Part shown: positions 10,903 through 21,637 of the stretch, one piece after another
Layout: every line of letters begins with the position of its first letter
How positions within the stretch are numbered: the stretch's first letter is position 1
NCBI RefSeq assembly: GCF_022376445.1
Contig: NW_025955194.1
Coordinates: forward strand, 1-61,005
From: Fomitopsis serialis
Taxonomy: Eukaryota; Basidiomycota; Agaricomycetes; Polyporales; Fomitopsidaceae
Reading direction: 5' to 3'
Length of the DNA: 61,005 bases
Notes under the pieces: model-generated
The model's input: only the letters and a program-made list of their open reading frames with translations
Databases searched by the model: none
Told to the model about the DNA's origin: nothing
Made by a program: the position numbers and the translations under genes

Positions 10903-12180
10903 TCAGACAGCTTCACCCCGTTCAACTCCACCATTCGAGTCTCGAACATGCCTGACGCTTTCGTGTACAGTACTATCATCCAAGGCGTCCATTTCTATGT
11001 CCCCTTCCTTCATGTCGGTTGCTCTGCCCATGGAGCTGCCTTGTCCAGTCTTGAAGTAAGAACCGGAAAGGTTCTTGACGCTGACAGTGTTCTTCGTGCT
11101 GAAGGTGGTCGAGCGCGTCTTGCTGGACATGACGGCGGTGGAGGTATTGGAAGTCCAGCCTTTGCCTCGGGCGACGCGGTAGATGATGAGAAGTGGTGCG
11201 ATGATCTATTACTCTGCTGTTAGCAGGGCAACGCTACATCTAGCGATCACCACTCACCTGCACTTGAGACAGTGCCTGAAGGAACGTGTTGGCGATCGCA
11301 TTCCCAACGCCGAATGGAATGATGAAGAGAAGTGCGAAGGTTGAATAGATAGCTGCCGACTCGACGATCATGGCGGCGATGCCAGTGTAGTGGGAGCCGT
11401 GCCCCATGCCGAGAACCGAGGTGATTCGGTATCGGTAGAGCCACAGTCGAGCAGCGATCATGAGTGTGACGACTACGTTCAAAGACACCGCTATGCTGAA
11501 GTACGGCACTGTCCAGTTGATCTTGCTGGCCGATCCGTTTTGAAAGGGCGAGGATGCTGGCGTCGATATCTGGATGAGCCACAGGAATCCCATGGCTACA
11601 ACGAAGATTGTGAGCGGTGGAACATCAATTTGGCTTTGAGCTACTCACCCAACTCCGTGAGATACATGAGAGCAGGCAGCAGGAGTGGGATCCAGATGTT
11701 GGATCCAACACCGCGGTAAATGACCGAGCAACGCCAGATCTATATATCATGCCATTGTCAATGCACAGTGAACGGAAGAGGATTTCGCTCACTTACAAGC
11801 AGGGCATCGGCAAACCAATTCGTCAGTACAAATGCCACATTTCCCGCTTCGTCCGCAGGGATTGAGAACTCATCGTTCTCGTATCCGCTTGGGCCAGTGG
11901 GATAGTTGCGGTACTGGACGAACGACAGTTGTGTCATTTCCGCACAGGCGGCCATAAATATCGTCCCGAGAATGAACATTATCGTAATGTATATTAGAAA
12001 GAAGACCCGTCGCTTCATGTTCGCCCGATTGATGTCGAGGAGAAGAGCACGGAAGCATTGAGTAAAGAGGGTGAAAACAACTCCATAGCCCACGCCAGTG
12101 AGAATTGCCCCTTGAAGCCAGGTCTTCTCGCTGAAGAGCACGTCCGCGGGTTCATTGGGAGTCCATGAGGCGTTCGACAT
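10903..12180 (-). CDS. Seven-transmembrane fungal protein of unknown function
   Basis: Exons 11797..12180, 11649..11739, 11258..11595 and 10903..11205 (introns 57, 53 and 52 nt) give 371 residues. Seven hydrophobic segments can be read, beginning GAILTGVGYGVVFTLFTQCF, then FFLIYITIMFILGTIFM, and ending near GIAAMIVESAAIYSTFALL and a final helix before the cytosolic tail. The tail starts VARGKGWTSNTS and is Ser/Thr-rich. This matches a large family of basidiomycete 7-TM proteins, often called hypothetical, with the MIVESAALYS signature in helix 6. A receptor-like topology is plausible, but no ligand or G-protein coupling is demonstrated by the sequence. It sits between the UstYa pair and the single-TM gene and may belong to the accessory locus or merely neighbour it. 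Confidence 0.85.
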
Positions 12181-12903
12181 GACGGAGGGGTGTCAGTACA
12201 GGGCGAACGTTCCCCGCACATATAGAGCGCCGCCGAAGCTCAAACCCGCACGGTCCATGGGCGTCGTCTGCTCCACGAGATACCCTGCATTGCATTGGCG
12301 ACATTCCACTAACTCGTTTGGGCACACCGAGGATGATCAGCGATCTGACAAATGACGGGCGAGATTATCCTCCGAGTCACTTCACGGGTCACTGCTCTGC
12401 AGTGTTGGAAAACTTATCCCCGCGGACACGTCCGGTCATGCTCTGTAATACCAGGGTTGAATACCTGTGTATGCGATGACACTGCTTGGAGGGAACACAT
12501 ACCTGAAGCTAAATGAGGCTGATCGAGGATCGGTTATGGTTGAGAGAACACCGCTTACAGCACTGAACAGCGGGACTGATGAAACGCGGCAGTATGACGC
12601 CAGTAGGTGCGAGAGACATGACTGATGCGCGCATAATGTGCAAAGTGGAGCTGACAGGGGTCTCACCGCCCTCTCTCAGAGTGACCATTGCAGCGGAGAG
12701 ATAGCAGACTCTGTTTGGACATTCCGAAAGAACCGGCCAGCTGCAGGAAAGCCAAGGCTGACTGGAAACGTTAAACGTTTGAACTCTGAACAAGTAGCAA
12801 TCGCCGAGGATTGATATCTAGATCTGCGCCCGGATATTCTGATCCTCACTGACAGCCACGGTCCCGCATGCCCGACGTGACCGTAGAGTCATCCGGGCCA
12901 ACG
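12181..12903. other. Intergenic region
   Basis: 723 bp between the 7-TM gene and the next minus-strand gene. A TATATG-like element near 12220 could serve the 7-TM gene. No further gene seen. Confidence 0.45.
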
Positions 12904-13875
12904 CTACGCAGTCGCATGCTGCCTGACGAAGACCGCTGTCGAACGAATGGGGCTCAGACCAACGTCTCCGATTGTATGACCAGAGTCCATACCTGTTGGA
13001 GGGTTGCTCTTGTTCTGCCACCACTCAACACGACATTCTCCTTCGTCCAGCGTCGGCTCGCAAGCCAGTTCAAATGTAAGGACATCGTCGGAGGCGCACG
13101 CAAAGCCGCGGTACCAGTGCGTATCGGATGCACCAGTCACTTCGACAGCAGCTACCTTCGAGATGCGAGGCGGCCGGGTCTTGTACGTGAGTGCTCGCGT
13201 GTCCAGAGGGAGAGAAGAATTGAGGCGGAAGACATCCAGCGTGAACGGCTTGGACGAGAGGCTAACGGAGGACTGTGGCTTAATCATTAGCTGAAGCTCG
13301 CATCGCTCCATGCCGAAGTCGATAGCACGGAACTGAACGATGGTGGACACCTATTGTAAGCATGACAGTTAGTAACTGTTCATAGCGTTTCGGTGCGAAT
13401 GACTGACCGTCTGTGAGACATGCACGCGACTATCTTCGGGGATGATCGTACCACTGTGGACCATATGCCTATGGGCTGCACCGTCGATAACCTTGTTCGG
13501 GGCGGCCGAGTCAATCTGCCCAACGACAATGGGATAGTTGTCGAATTGCCTGGCTACCGGCGGCGAAGGTCGGGAGATCTCGTGAAGACGGATGTATTGG
13601 GACGGCCGGCGAAGTTTGAAAATGTCTTGCTTGGTTAAGGCAGTCGTAGGTACGGCTGGCGACGGTTGGGATGAAGATAGGTGAAAGAGGCCGAGATTCG
13701 CGACGGTGCATAGAAGGCAAATGAAGAGAGGCCAGAGGGACGCGTTAGGGGACGCAGTAGTAGCACCCGGTCCCCCAGAGTAGATGTCTTCCTCCACTCC
13801 CTCACTTTCTCTACCGACGTTCTCGTTCGTGTTCGCTTTGGTGAGAAGGCGATAGCCGTTACGTGACTGGAACAT
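12904..13875 (-). CDS. Single-pass membrane protein of a conserved basidiomycete (But2-annotated) family
   Basis: Exons 13408..13875, 12993..13350 and 12904..12935 (57 nt introns) give 285 residues. Residues about 45-65 (SLWPLFICLLCTVANLGLF) form one membrane helix. The following lumenal or extracellular part has the family blocks LRRPSQYIRL, SRPSPPVAR, VSTIVQFRAIDFGMERCEL, TRPPRISKV, DVLTFELAC and EWWQNK. I recall this family as widespread in Agaricomycotina and often annotated as a ubiquitin 3 binding protein But2 C-terminal-like domain; that name is from memory. The last intron is a multiple of three and stop-free, so retention would add 19 residues; splicing matches the family end. A 5'-truncated second copy lies at 21200-21470. 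Confidence 0.8.
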
Positions 13876-14702
13876 CGTGGTAAGGTTGTGGCTTCGTGAG
13901 TAGCAGAGCTTACGCTGCAGCAGGCTGATGTAACAGTAGTGTCGAGAGCGTGCCGAGGAGCGGGAGTAGATCGCGCCGTCGACGGCAAAACATGTCCTAT
14001 TGCACGTCTGCACATGCAACTCGAGCACAGCCTGCAACATGCGACAAAGGCACGGACGCCGGCAAGTAGCGCCCGAGCTCCTACAATGATTTGATGCAAA
14101 ACAGGCGGTCATGCATATGAATTAGCCTGGGTCGGCGTAAAAGGATCCCGACCTAGCGCATGGTGAGCGCTGTATTGCAAAGCACGCAGTGCACTTCGGC
14201 AGACATACCGGAGAGGATGCCCGCTTTCAGCAAGGGCATGACCGCTATCGAGGAGGACAACCGGGGAACGATGTTACCAGTCTCGGTTGCTAGTGAAGAC
14301 GGTAGGAGAATAGAGAACTGTGAATGAGCAGAAGCGAGCACCGTCAATGTATAAGCTGAAGACCAACGATACTACCACCTTCCTTGGTGCTGATGCCGTG
14401 AAGGTCGGACAACCAACTAATGGGAATCGACCGAAAGGAGGCCTGCATGTCGCACACTAATCAAGATGGAATTCAGATGCGGACTGTATGGCAACTTACG
14501 GTCAGGCGCGGAGGCATGAGAGATACGCAGTGCCTCCACCCAAATGATCATAGGCGCATCTGCCTGAGCATGCACTGGCGTATCTCTTGCGGCGCACTGT
14601 ACGCCATCCCGTTCTTGGCAGGCACACCGCTCTATGGTCAAATACTATAAATTGTGATGCGCACACAGCAGGATGCTGCACGAACGTTACGTCGTACCAG
14701 TT
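13876..14702. other. Intergenic region
   Basis: 827 bp between a divergent membrane-protein gene and the small secreted-peptide gene. Open frames in it show no recognisable domain. It contains the TATA box described next. Confidence 0.45.
14646..14652 (+). promoter_or_regulatory. TATA box of the small secreted-peptide gene
   Basis: TATAAAT ends 51 bp before the ATG at 14703. This spacing suggests transcription starting near 14677 and argues against the in-frame upstream ATG at 14673. Confidence 0.5.
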
Positions 14703-14944
14703 ATGTTCTCCTACAAGCAGATCGCCTTCGTCGCAGTCCTCGCCATGATGCTTGTGCACAGCCAAGCGGCTCCAGTTCTGACAGAGCGTCAATCCTGCTC
14801 TGCGCCCGGTAAGAATGCCGAAGATGTTGCTATAGGTGAGTCGCGTGAGTCCCGCAGAAAACAATGAGCTGAAAACCAGCCAGACAATGCGGCACGATGC
14901 CCGTGAACTGCTCGTGTTCGCAGAGACTGAAGGAGTCGAGGTAG
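14703..14944 (+). CDS. Small Cys-rich secreted peptide, putative
   Basis: Exon 1 (14703..14835) begins MFSYKQIAFVAVLAMMLV and continues HSQAAPVLTERQ, a strong signal peptide with a possible propeptide end. Splicing at a GTGAGT donor (14836) to the AG at 14879 gives 65 residues with four Cys in the mature part (one after RQS, then ARQC, VNC and SC). Two other splice choices exist: an acceptor at 14883 gives a shorter peptide with a different end, and an earlier GTAAGA donor at 14815 with the CAG near 14863 gives a longer, Cys-poor tail. The chosen 44 nt intron is slightly short. A TATA box at the expected distance supports a real gene. No family recognised. Its position inside the UstYa/S33 locus makes it a candidate peptide product or effector. 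Confidence 0.5.
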
Positions 14945-15403
14945 TTGCATAGCATCGAGTTTTGCTTTAGTGAACTCACAAGCAGATACGCTCTATAGGG
15001 TTGCACGACAAGCCATGCCATACATGACAAACCGCGATCATGACCGTGACGACCATTTTGGATGCGAATTGTCGTGGTGACTATATCGTTATGAATATTG
15101 CCGCACAATGGCACTCGTGTAGATGTAGCATGCGAAGCAACTCTGTATCGAGAAGACAGTGTATGATACCAGCAGCTGAACTCACATAACCGACCGTAGT
15201 CTGAAGGCAGTGAATAACACTTGCATTCCTTCGCATTCATCCTACGAGGAGTGCAGGTCCCCCTGTCGTTGCGGTTCGGGTTAGTTGCACCAGAACCTAC
15301 TCGATGCATTTTCGACGCGTTCAAAAGCCGATTCCGAGGTGAAGTGCGTGAAGAGGAAGCCTGCAGGACGTCTTGACTCTTGAGCTTGAGGACGTCCGAC
15401 GCG

Positions 15404-15425
15404 CGACGCAACGCAACGCAACGAC
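15404..15425. repeat. ACGCA microsatellite
   Basis: About four consecutive ACGCA-type units. No function evident. Confidence 0.6.
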
Positions 15426-15543
15426 GTTGTCCACACGGCCGGAGGGTGCCGGTGAGATCTTGAGATCTCAGATCTTCACTATTAATAAGTATCTACGTAT
15501 TATTACATAAACAGCATAACCTGGTGCCCAAACATTGAAGACG

Positions 15544-15587
15544 TGCTAACTCAATGCTAACTCAATGCTAACTCAATGCTAACTCAC
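15544..15587. repeat. 11-bp tandem repeat, four copies
   Basis: The unit TGCTAACTCAA is repeated four times; the last copy ends in C. It lies about 115 bp 3' of an S33 gene. CTAAC resembles a fungal intron branch point, but no intron is needed here. Confidence 0.85.
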
Positions 15588-15704
15588 AAATAGTCATTCC
15601 TGTTTCAAGGACATTGAATTGGCGGTACGTCTTCGTAGTACGTACAAGCGTGACGCTACCGCACCCAGAGGTCGGCATGATAGTTCCCGCCTGCAAGGGC
15701 TTGG

Positions 15705-16652
15705 TCATAAACTCAGAAAGCCTCGGGCGACGTCCATGTAATCAGCTCGTTTCTCCCAAAACGGCATATGGCTAGTACCTTCCTGCCTCACCCACTTTGC
15801 TCGGTTAATTCCCCAGAATAACGGAGCCACCGTCGAGTCTTGCGATACGTCGTCTGGTCCGTTGATCACCAGCGATGGTACGCGCACGAGATGCAGTCGG
15901 TCAATGATGGACCAGCCGCGCACGACGCTGAATACAGCCCGGGCACAGGTTAGCTCTCGACGACGACATATGGGAATCACAACATCCTCGGCTTACGGAG
16001 CGGACATCACAGTTGCATCCCCCTCCTCGGCGAACACCTGGTCAAAGGAGTCGGTGACTTCCTCCGGCCACGGACTGAGGTTGCAGACGTGCTTTGCATA
16101 GAACTTCTTCAGCGCCGGGTACTTCCGCGGATCTTTGATTCCTGCCGCCATGCCCTCCTGAACCCATTCTGGGAATGTCGCGAGCAATCTGCTCTGTGCT
16201 TCGCGATACAACGCAACCGACGCGAGCGCATTGGTCAGGACCAAGTGCTTCAAGCCCACGGGCTGCCTGCGAACCTCGAACTCGAGGCCCAGGATGCCGC
16301 CCCAGGAGTGTCCGAGGATGTCGAAGGAGTCCTCGATCCCGAAGTGTCGAAGCAAATTGACGAGCTCGTCGATGAAGAGGTCGATCGTCCAGAAACCCTC
16401 TGGTTTGTTCGTCAGGTGGGTGCTTTTGCCGTTGCCGAGTTGGTCGTATAGAATGACGGGAACCGACGAAGTCGCGAGATCGGATAGAGACAGCAGGTAG
16501 TCGTGAGTGAGGCCAGGCCCGCCATGGAGGACGACGAGCGGATTGCTGGAGCGACCTTGCAGGTGTCCGAAGACTTTACAGTACGTTTGAAACGTCTCCC
16601 CTTGGTATGTGAAGGGGATATGACCATCGCTAAGCGGCACGGAGGTATTCAT
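15705..16652 (-). CDS. S33 prolyl-aminopeptidase-like alpha/beta hydrolase, paralogue 2
   Basis: Exons 15997..16652 and 15705..15927 (69 nt intron) give 292 residues. HGGPG (43-47), GHSWGG with Ser116, the acid segment NGPDDVSQD and the His segment GTSHMPFWEK supply a complete catalytic triad. The start was placed at the second ATG because MNTSVPLSDGHIPFTYQGE aligns with paralogue 1; an in-frame ATG at 16682 would add ten residues. The splice gives PVVRGWSIIDRL where the paralogues carry about ten more residues (GxxExxCTGxL). A frame reading ELTC lies within the predicted intron, so the junction may be wrong or that loop may be genuinely shortened. Probably cytosolic. Function within the locus is inferred only from neighbours. 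Confidence 0.82.
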
Positions 16653-18275
16653 CGTAGAGATTGCTGTATCCGTAGCACACATTAGCGTATGTCTGAGGAT
16701 GTCAATCTAGTGCTATTGACTTACCTTGTAGCGGGGAATAGCGTACTGGAGCGGTGATAGTTCGCGGATTCTCAGGTCGAGGGTGATCAGTGATTTGCAC
16801 TCCAGGCGTCTGCAGCAATGATGCTTAAGACTGTCCCCTAAGGGTCACGGTGACCACAGCTGAACGCGCGAGCACTGGCTACGTCTAGCGCTGCACTGCC
16901 TGCGCGTCGATGATGGAGAATTGCGAGCGGCTGATACATACCAGTGAGCGACTAAGTAGATCGGGACACATACCGCATATCGTGCTACCGCGTGGAGTCC
17001 TGTTGAGAACGCGCTCGCCTAGGCTCTGCATAGCCCATATGTCCAGGATACGCAGCCCGAGGTTCCCAGTTTTGGCTATCAATAATCTCGAGCGAGAAAT
17101 GGCAGTCCGACGAAGGTTCGAGAGTGTGTAAATCTGTTCAATGGTGATTCAACCATGGAACGTGCTGAGTGCTGTACTGACTACGTACGGCGAAATTGCC
17201 TTCAAGACGGAGACACGTATATCTTACAGAAGCCTGCGAGGGGAAAATGCATTCGAAGTCAGTGATATAATGAGTAGGACTAGTCAATAACGGTAGTACT
17301 CACACTCGCGATCCGAGTCGGTGCAGTGGAAGAACCCTGTATTACCGAGTTCCTCGGCCTCGAGGAGGAGGAGTGGCCCAGTGGCTAATGCCGGAAACCT
17401 CCGAGACAGTTGTTGTCGAGCGTCTACGGCGTCTCGACTCAAGCCACCATGTCCTCAGGTTGTATCGCACGGACAGTCCTCTGGTACCACGGTTTTATGC
17501 TTGCGTGACCTGTGTATTGTTGACTCTGCTGTATTCTGGCACTAAGGGCACAATGACTTAACAAGGTAGGTTCTCGGCGTCTTCACTTCGGTTCCTCATT
17601 ATTGATGCTTTCCCTGACAGCGAATTCAGAATCAGGCCTGTATACGCTTGGTATACCTCCAGCCATTCTGGCTCGAATATCATTAGCCCATTGTCAGCAT
17701 GAGATTTTGTTTGATCAAACCAAGCCGTCGAGCCCTTGGATAGTTTGGGTACACAGACTGAGTCGACATCCTATACGCTATCATGAAAGGTCCAAGGTTA
17801 CGTCCGATACTTCAATATCTGATGATACCTGGACCGGCAGCTCAGTTCACACACTTCGGTGTTGGATCAACTCCTTAGCTCCTGAAACTCTGGATCTCTG
17901 TGGGAAGGCGGAAATGAAGACATATCGCGATCAGCAACCAGCGAGTTACCGGAGTGTGGACGTGTTCTCGTAGCCAGCCCCTAGCAAATACGGCACGCGG
18001 GACTCACTCATACGTAGGTTCTGTCAAGCGTGACAAACATATGCCGGTAACATCCTACTACCCGACATCGCCGGTAAGTCGTGACTTCAGTTGTGGACAA
18101 ACTCCGTGTCTGATTGTGGTGAAACGACAGCTCCGTGCTGTCTAAGACCGATCACCGTCATTCATCGAGAAGCTATAACTATCTTGGATTGGGTGCAATC
18201 CACGCCGCTTCCTTCGTCCCCAACAGGTCTGCGACGACTGCAACCTCGACTCACATTCCACCTCGTGCATTCAGG
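16653..18275. other. Long intergenic region upstream of the flavin monooxygenase
   Basis: 1.6 kb between divergent S33 and monooxygenase genes. Open frames on both strands are short and featureless. A GGTCACGGTGACC palindrome at about 16845 is the only structure noted. No gene supported. Confidence 0.5.
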
Positions 18276-20796
18276 ATGAGTTCTCTCGAGCTTCCCACTA
18301 TACAGCGGCTCAACTCTCAGGTCATACCCGATCTTTCAGCCTTGGACGTCTCTCGAGAATGGCTGAAGCAGTTTGCTTCAGCTGTCGAGTATGACACGGC
18401 TAGCATTCAGGAGCTCTTTCTGGAAGACGGCTTTTGGCGTGATCAACTCGCGCTCTCTTGGGACTTCCGGACTACACAAGGCTCGCAAATAACTCAATAT
18501 CTCCAGGACCGCCTGAGATCCTCGAAATTTCGCGTTGGCGTACTGTTAGAGGATAAGCATCGCGTCCCGGCCTTGACCAAGCCGTTCCCGGATCTTGTTT
18601 TCTTGCAGTTCTCATTCACGTTTGAGAATGCGGTCGGAACGGGTACCGGGACTTGTCGCCTCGTGAACTCAGAGGGTGTCTGGAAGGCGTACACGGTGTA
18701 CACTGCCCTGGAGGCGCTCAAGGGATTCCTTGAGAAGGTGAGCTCCGTCGCAAGTCTTCTGCCGCTCGCACTGATAGCAACTCGGCATCTCAGGTAGGCG
18801 CATTGCGCAACGCGACCATCGAAAATGGCGACTGGGTCAAGAAGCGCGCGGATGAGACCGAGTTCAACGACGAGAGTCCAGTCGCCCTGATAGTGGGCGC
18901 TGGTCATACAGGGCTCGCTCTGGGTGCAAGATTGAAGGCTCTGGGTGTTCGAGCTCTGCTCGTCGAGCAGAAGCCGAGCGTTGGCGATAACGTGGGTGTA
19001 GTCAGCTAGTGGGTCGTGCTAGGATCTAATTAGCCCATGCGTAGTGGCGCGATCGATACAAGACACTGTCCACGCACGATCCTCTTTGTGAGTTCGACTG
19101 ATATCATCATGAACTTCTTACTAAGGCGCTGTAGGGTACAACAGAATGCCATATCTCAAGTCGGTGCAGTCTGCTAGTTCAGAGCGATCGTGACTGACAT
19201 TCATCTCTAGTTATCCCTCGACATGGCCCATATATGCTCCAGCCGCAAAGGTGAATCAGTCGTCGATCCATGCGTCGATTGCGTCTGAACTGATCATTCT
19301 AGTTGGGCAACTGGTTAGAAAGCTTCGCTACCTCGCTGGAACTGGACGTTTGGACGTCTTCCAAAGTTGAGCATGCTCGATGGGACGAGTCGACGAAACA
19401 ATGGATTGTCGACATCCGTCGAAACGGAGGCACGAGGGCAGTCCAAGTCAAGCACCTCGTCTTCGCCACCGGCATCGGTGGCGGCGTCCCGAATATGCCT
19501 ACTGTACCCGATCAGGTTTGTTGACAGACTTAATCGACACTTTCCCTTGATACAAAAGAAATTGACGTGTTCGAATAGAACGTTTTTAAGGGAGAGGTTC
19601 TGCATTCTTCCCATTTCCATAGTGTTGAGGACTACCCTGGAAAGAAGGTAATAGTCGTCGGTGCTGGGTGCTCGGGTATGTCCTACTTGATGAGTGTATG
19701 AGGACTATTTTGACCGAAATTTTAGGGCACGACATCGCGCATGACTTCGCAAATCACAATGCCGACGTGACGATGTACGTCTTGCGCGTATTCGTGACTT
19801 CACTCGCTGACCATGCGTTGTAACTTGTAGGTTCCAGCGATCTGCAACTGTCGTCATTGCAGCCAGCACATTCAACTCCGGTCTTTCACGTGAGTAGTTC
19901 AAGACATGACGCTGGCAGAAGCTCAACTCATACAGGCCTTTACAATGAGGAGATCCCGACTGAGATTGCGGACCACCTCAGCGCATCACTTCCGCTCCTC
20001 GTCAGCATGCAGTACCAACGTCGCATCTTCCCATATCTCGCAGCGACGGTAGAGAAGTATGTCAACATGCAACAACGTACTTAGACTGTTCATAACTTGT
20101 TGTCGTATACACAGAGCGAAGCTAGACGGATTGGAGAAGGCTGGCTTCAAGACATCTCTTGGTCCAGGAAACGGAGGGCTGCTTCCTCTCATCTATGAAC
20201 GTGCTGGTGGCTACTACCTTGGTACGCCATCTCTTGATACTTCTCGCACCGATGTCTGATGTCGATTGCTAGATACGGGAGCGTCGCAGCACATCATCGA
20301 TGGGAAGATTAAGGTCAAGAGCGGTGGCTCAATCGAGCGCTTCCTCGAGAATGGATTGTGTTTCTCGGATGGTTCAGTATTGGAGGCGGATGTCGTTATC
20401 TTCGCCACAGGGTAGGTACTTCAGAGGCGCTCCGGTTGGGTAATGCTGCATCTCACACTCTCAGGTTCGGTGACGCTCGAGATGTCGCCAAGGATATCTG
20501 CGGCTCAGAGGTGCACGCGAAGCTCGAGCCTACGTGGGGCACAACTAGCGAAGGCGAAATCAACTCAGTCTGGAGAGAGAGCGGTCAAGAGCGCCTCTGG
20601 TTTGCCACTGGTGCGTCTCCCATCATCCAGTATCATTCTCATTGAGCTCATTATGTCGTGAACAGGCAATCTCGCGATCTCGCGCTACGCTAGCACTTTC
20701 CTCGCACTTAGTACGTCTAATGCCTCATGCCGAATAGTGGTTGTTTTTGACCGCAATGTTACAGGAATCAAGGCTGAAGAGGAGGGGCTTGTATAG
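18276..20796 (+). CDS. Flavin-containing monooxygenase with N-terminal NTF2-like domain
   Basis: Fifteen exons: 18276..18737, 18794..18991, 19045..19087, 19135..19159, 19211..19250, 19303..19515, 19579..19675, 19726..19774, 19831..19889, 19936..20056, 20115..20221, 20273..20411, 20465..20610, 20666..20710 and 20765..20796. They give 591 residues with every phase consistent. Residues 1 to about 150 look like an NTF2/SnoaL-type cone (ASIQELFLEDGFWRDQLAL). Two Rossmann motifs follow: FAD-binding GAGHTG (189-194) and NADPH-binding GAGCSG (355-360), with the FMO signature FKGEVLHSSHFHS between them. Such enzymes insert oxygen at N, S or carbonyl C using FAD and NADPH. The C-terminal WFATGNLAISRY and FLAL segments are typical. 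It sits between S33 and UstYa genes, and monooxygenases occur beside UstYa genes in ascomycete peptide clusters; a shared pathway is inference. Confidence 0.92.
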
Positions 20797-21199
20797 TATC
20801 TCTCACTGATACCATGTCGCCGATTCTCTGTCCTTAGAAGCTTCAAATCCGAGTCTTTTGCGTCGTCAAGCTCGTAGGGAACGCCTGGAGCGCACGTACA
20901 AGGTAAAAACTTGTTTCCATAATAGCTCCGTGCAGTACTGCGTGCCGTATAAGGAGACGGCTCACTCAGGCTGGCAAAAATCTCTGACACCTGCCAGCAT
21001 GCGTGCGGCGCTGGGCGTCTCACGGGATGCGGTAAGCTGTGAAACCGGTGCTTTTACTACCCCGGATTCATCTCGTGGAAGTACGCAACATTGCCCGCAG
21101 TGTATCGCTCAATTGACGCGAAACATTGGTAGGTTCGACAACGACTCATTTCCAGTCAATTTATGTATACACAGCCAAAGATTCCACCGATGTCATCAG
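20797..21199. other. Short intergenic region occupied largely by a dispersed repeat
   Basis: Between the monooxygenase stop and the truncated membrane-protein copy. Most of it is copy A of the dispersed repeat; the remaining ~160 bp show no recognisable coding sequence. Confidence 0.5.
20813..21030 (+). repeat. Dispersed repeat, copy A
   Basis: About 220 bp that match 24078-24310 in the same orientation by eye, at roughly 75-80% identity with small indels. Shared blocks include CTTCAAATCCGAGTCTTT, GCACGTACAAGGT and CCGATTCTCTGTCCTT (CCGATCCTCTGTCCTT in copy B). It begins about 17 bp after the monooxygenase stop codon. No terminal inverted repeats or coding capacity are evident. Confidence 0.7.
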
Positions 21200-21470
21200 A
21201 TCCGAGGCAGGCCGCCTCGGGTGTTCAAGGTGGATGATATCACCGTCACTCCGTGGCATTACAGATTCTCTTGCGTGTCCGAGGAAGTGCTCACCTTCGA
21301 GCTCTCGCATCCGTCATACGACGGAAGTGACGAGACTAGCATTGAGTGGTGGCAAAATGACGATGGACTGCGCGGGAAACCCGGTAGGTTCTGTTGCCGG
21401 CGCTTTGTTTGTCGGCGCTGACTAGGCACGCTGTCAAGCCATCTTCATGAAGCAACACTCGACGAAGTGA
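21200..21470 (+). pseudogene. 5'-truncated copy of the single-TM (But2-annotated) family
   Basis: The frame RGRPPRVFKVDD, then WHYRFSCVSEEVLTFEL and SIEWWQNDD, matches the C-terminal third of the gene at 12904-13875. A GTAGGT donor (21385) to an AG ending at 21439 joins it in phase to AIFMKQHSTK and a stop, mirroring the last intron of the intact gene. No counterpart of the membrane helix or of the FGMERCEL block exists upstream, where repeat copy A lies instead. The remnant is therefore most simply a truncated duplicate, although the missing exons could be too diverged to see. Confidence 0.65.
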
Positions 21471-21637
21471 ATGTTGTTACCCTCGATGGTGGGCTCGGGC
21501 TGCTCAGCCTGTGCGCGAGCCGAGCGTCAGGCCGCCGCCGTTGCCTTGCATTCCCTTTCGTAGCGGTTCCTGTCCGTGATACGCAATGAATACGATCATG
21601 CAACGAGAACGCATATGTCTGATTCCGTCTGTACTAC

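Larger units (their letters stand above)
14945..15704. other. Intergenic region with short tandem repeats
   Basis: 760 bp. A 193-codon minus-strand open frame (14830-15411) has no domain and is read as a shadow. The region holds an ACGCA microsatellite, the palindrome-like GAGATCTTGAGATCTC near 15453, and an 11-bp tandem repeat (separate entries). Confidence 0.5.

Noticed and set aside
14830..15411. 193-codon open frame on the minus strand
   Set aside because: No domain, signal peptide or family pattern, Cys/His composition typical of random frames, and it overlaps the TATA-supported small secreted gene.
17370..17450. tRNA-like A box (TGGCCCAGTGG) near 17374
   Set aside because: No matching B box at the right distance and no acceptor-stem pairing could be found.
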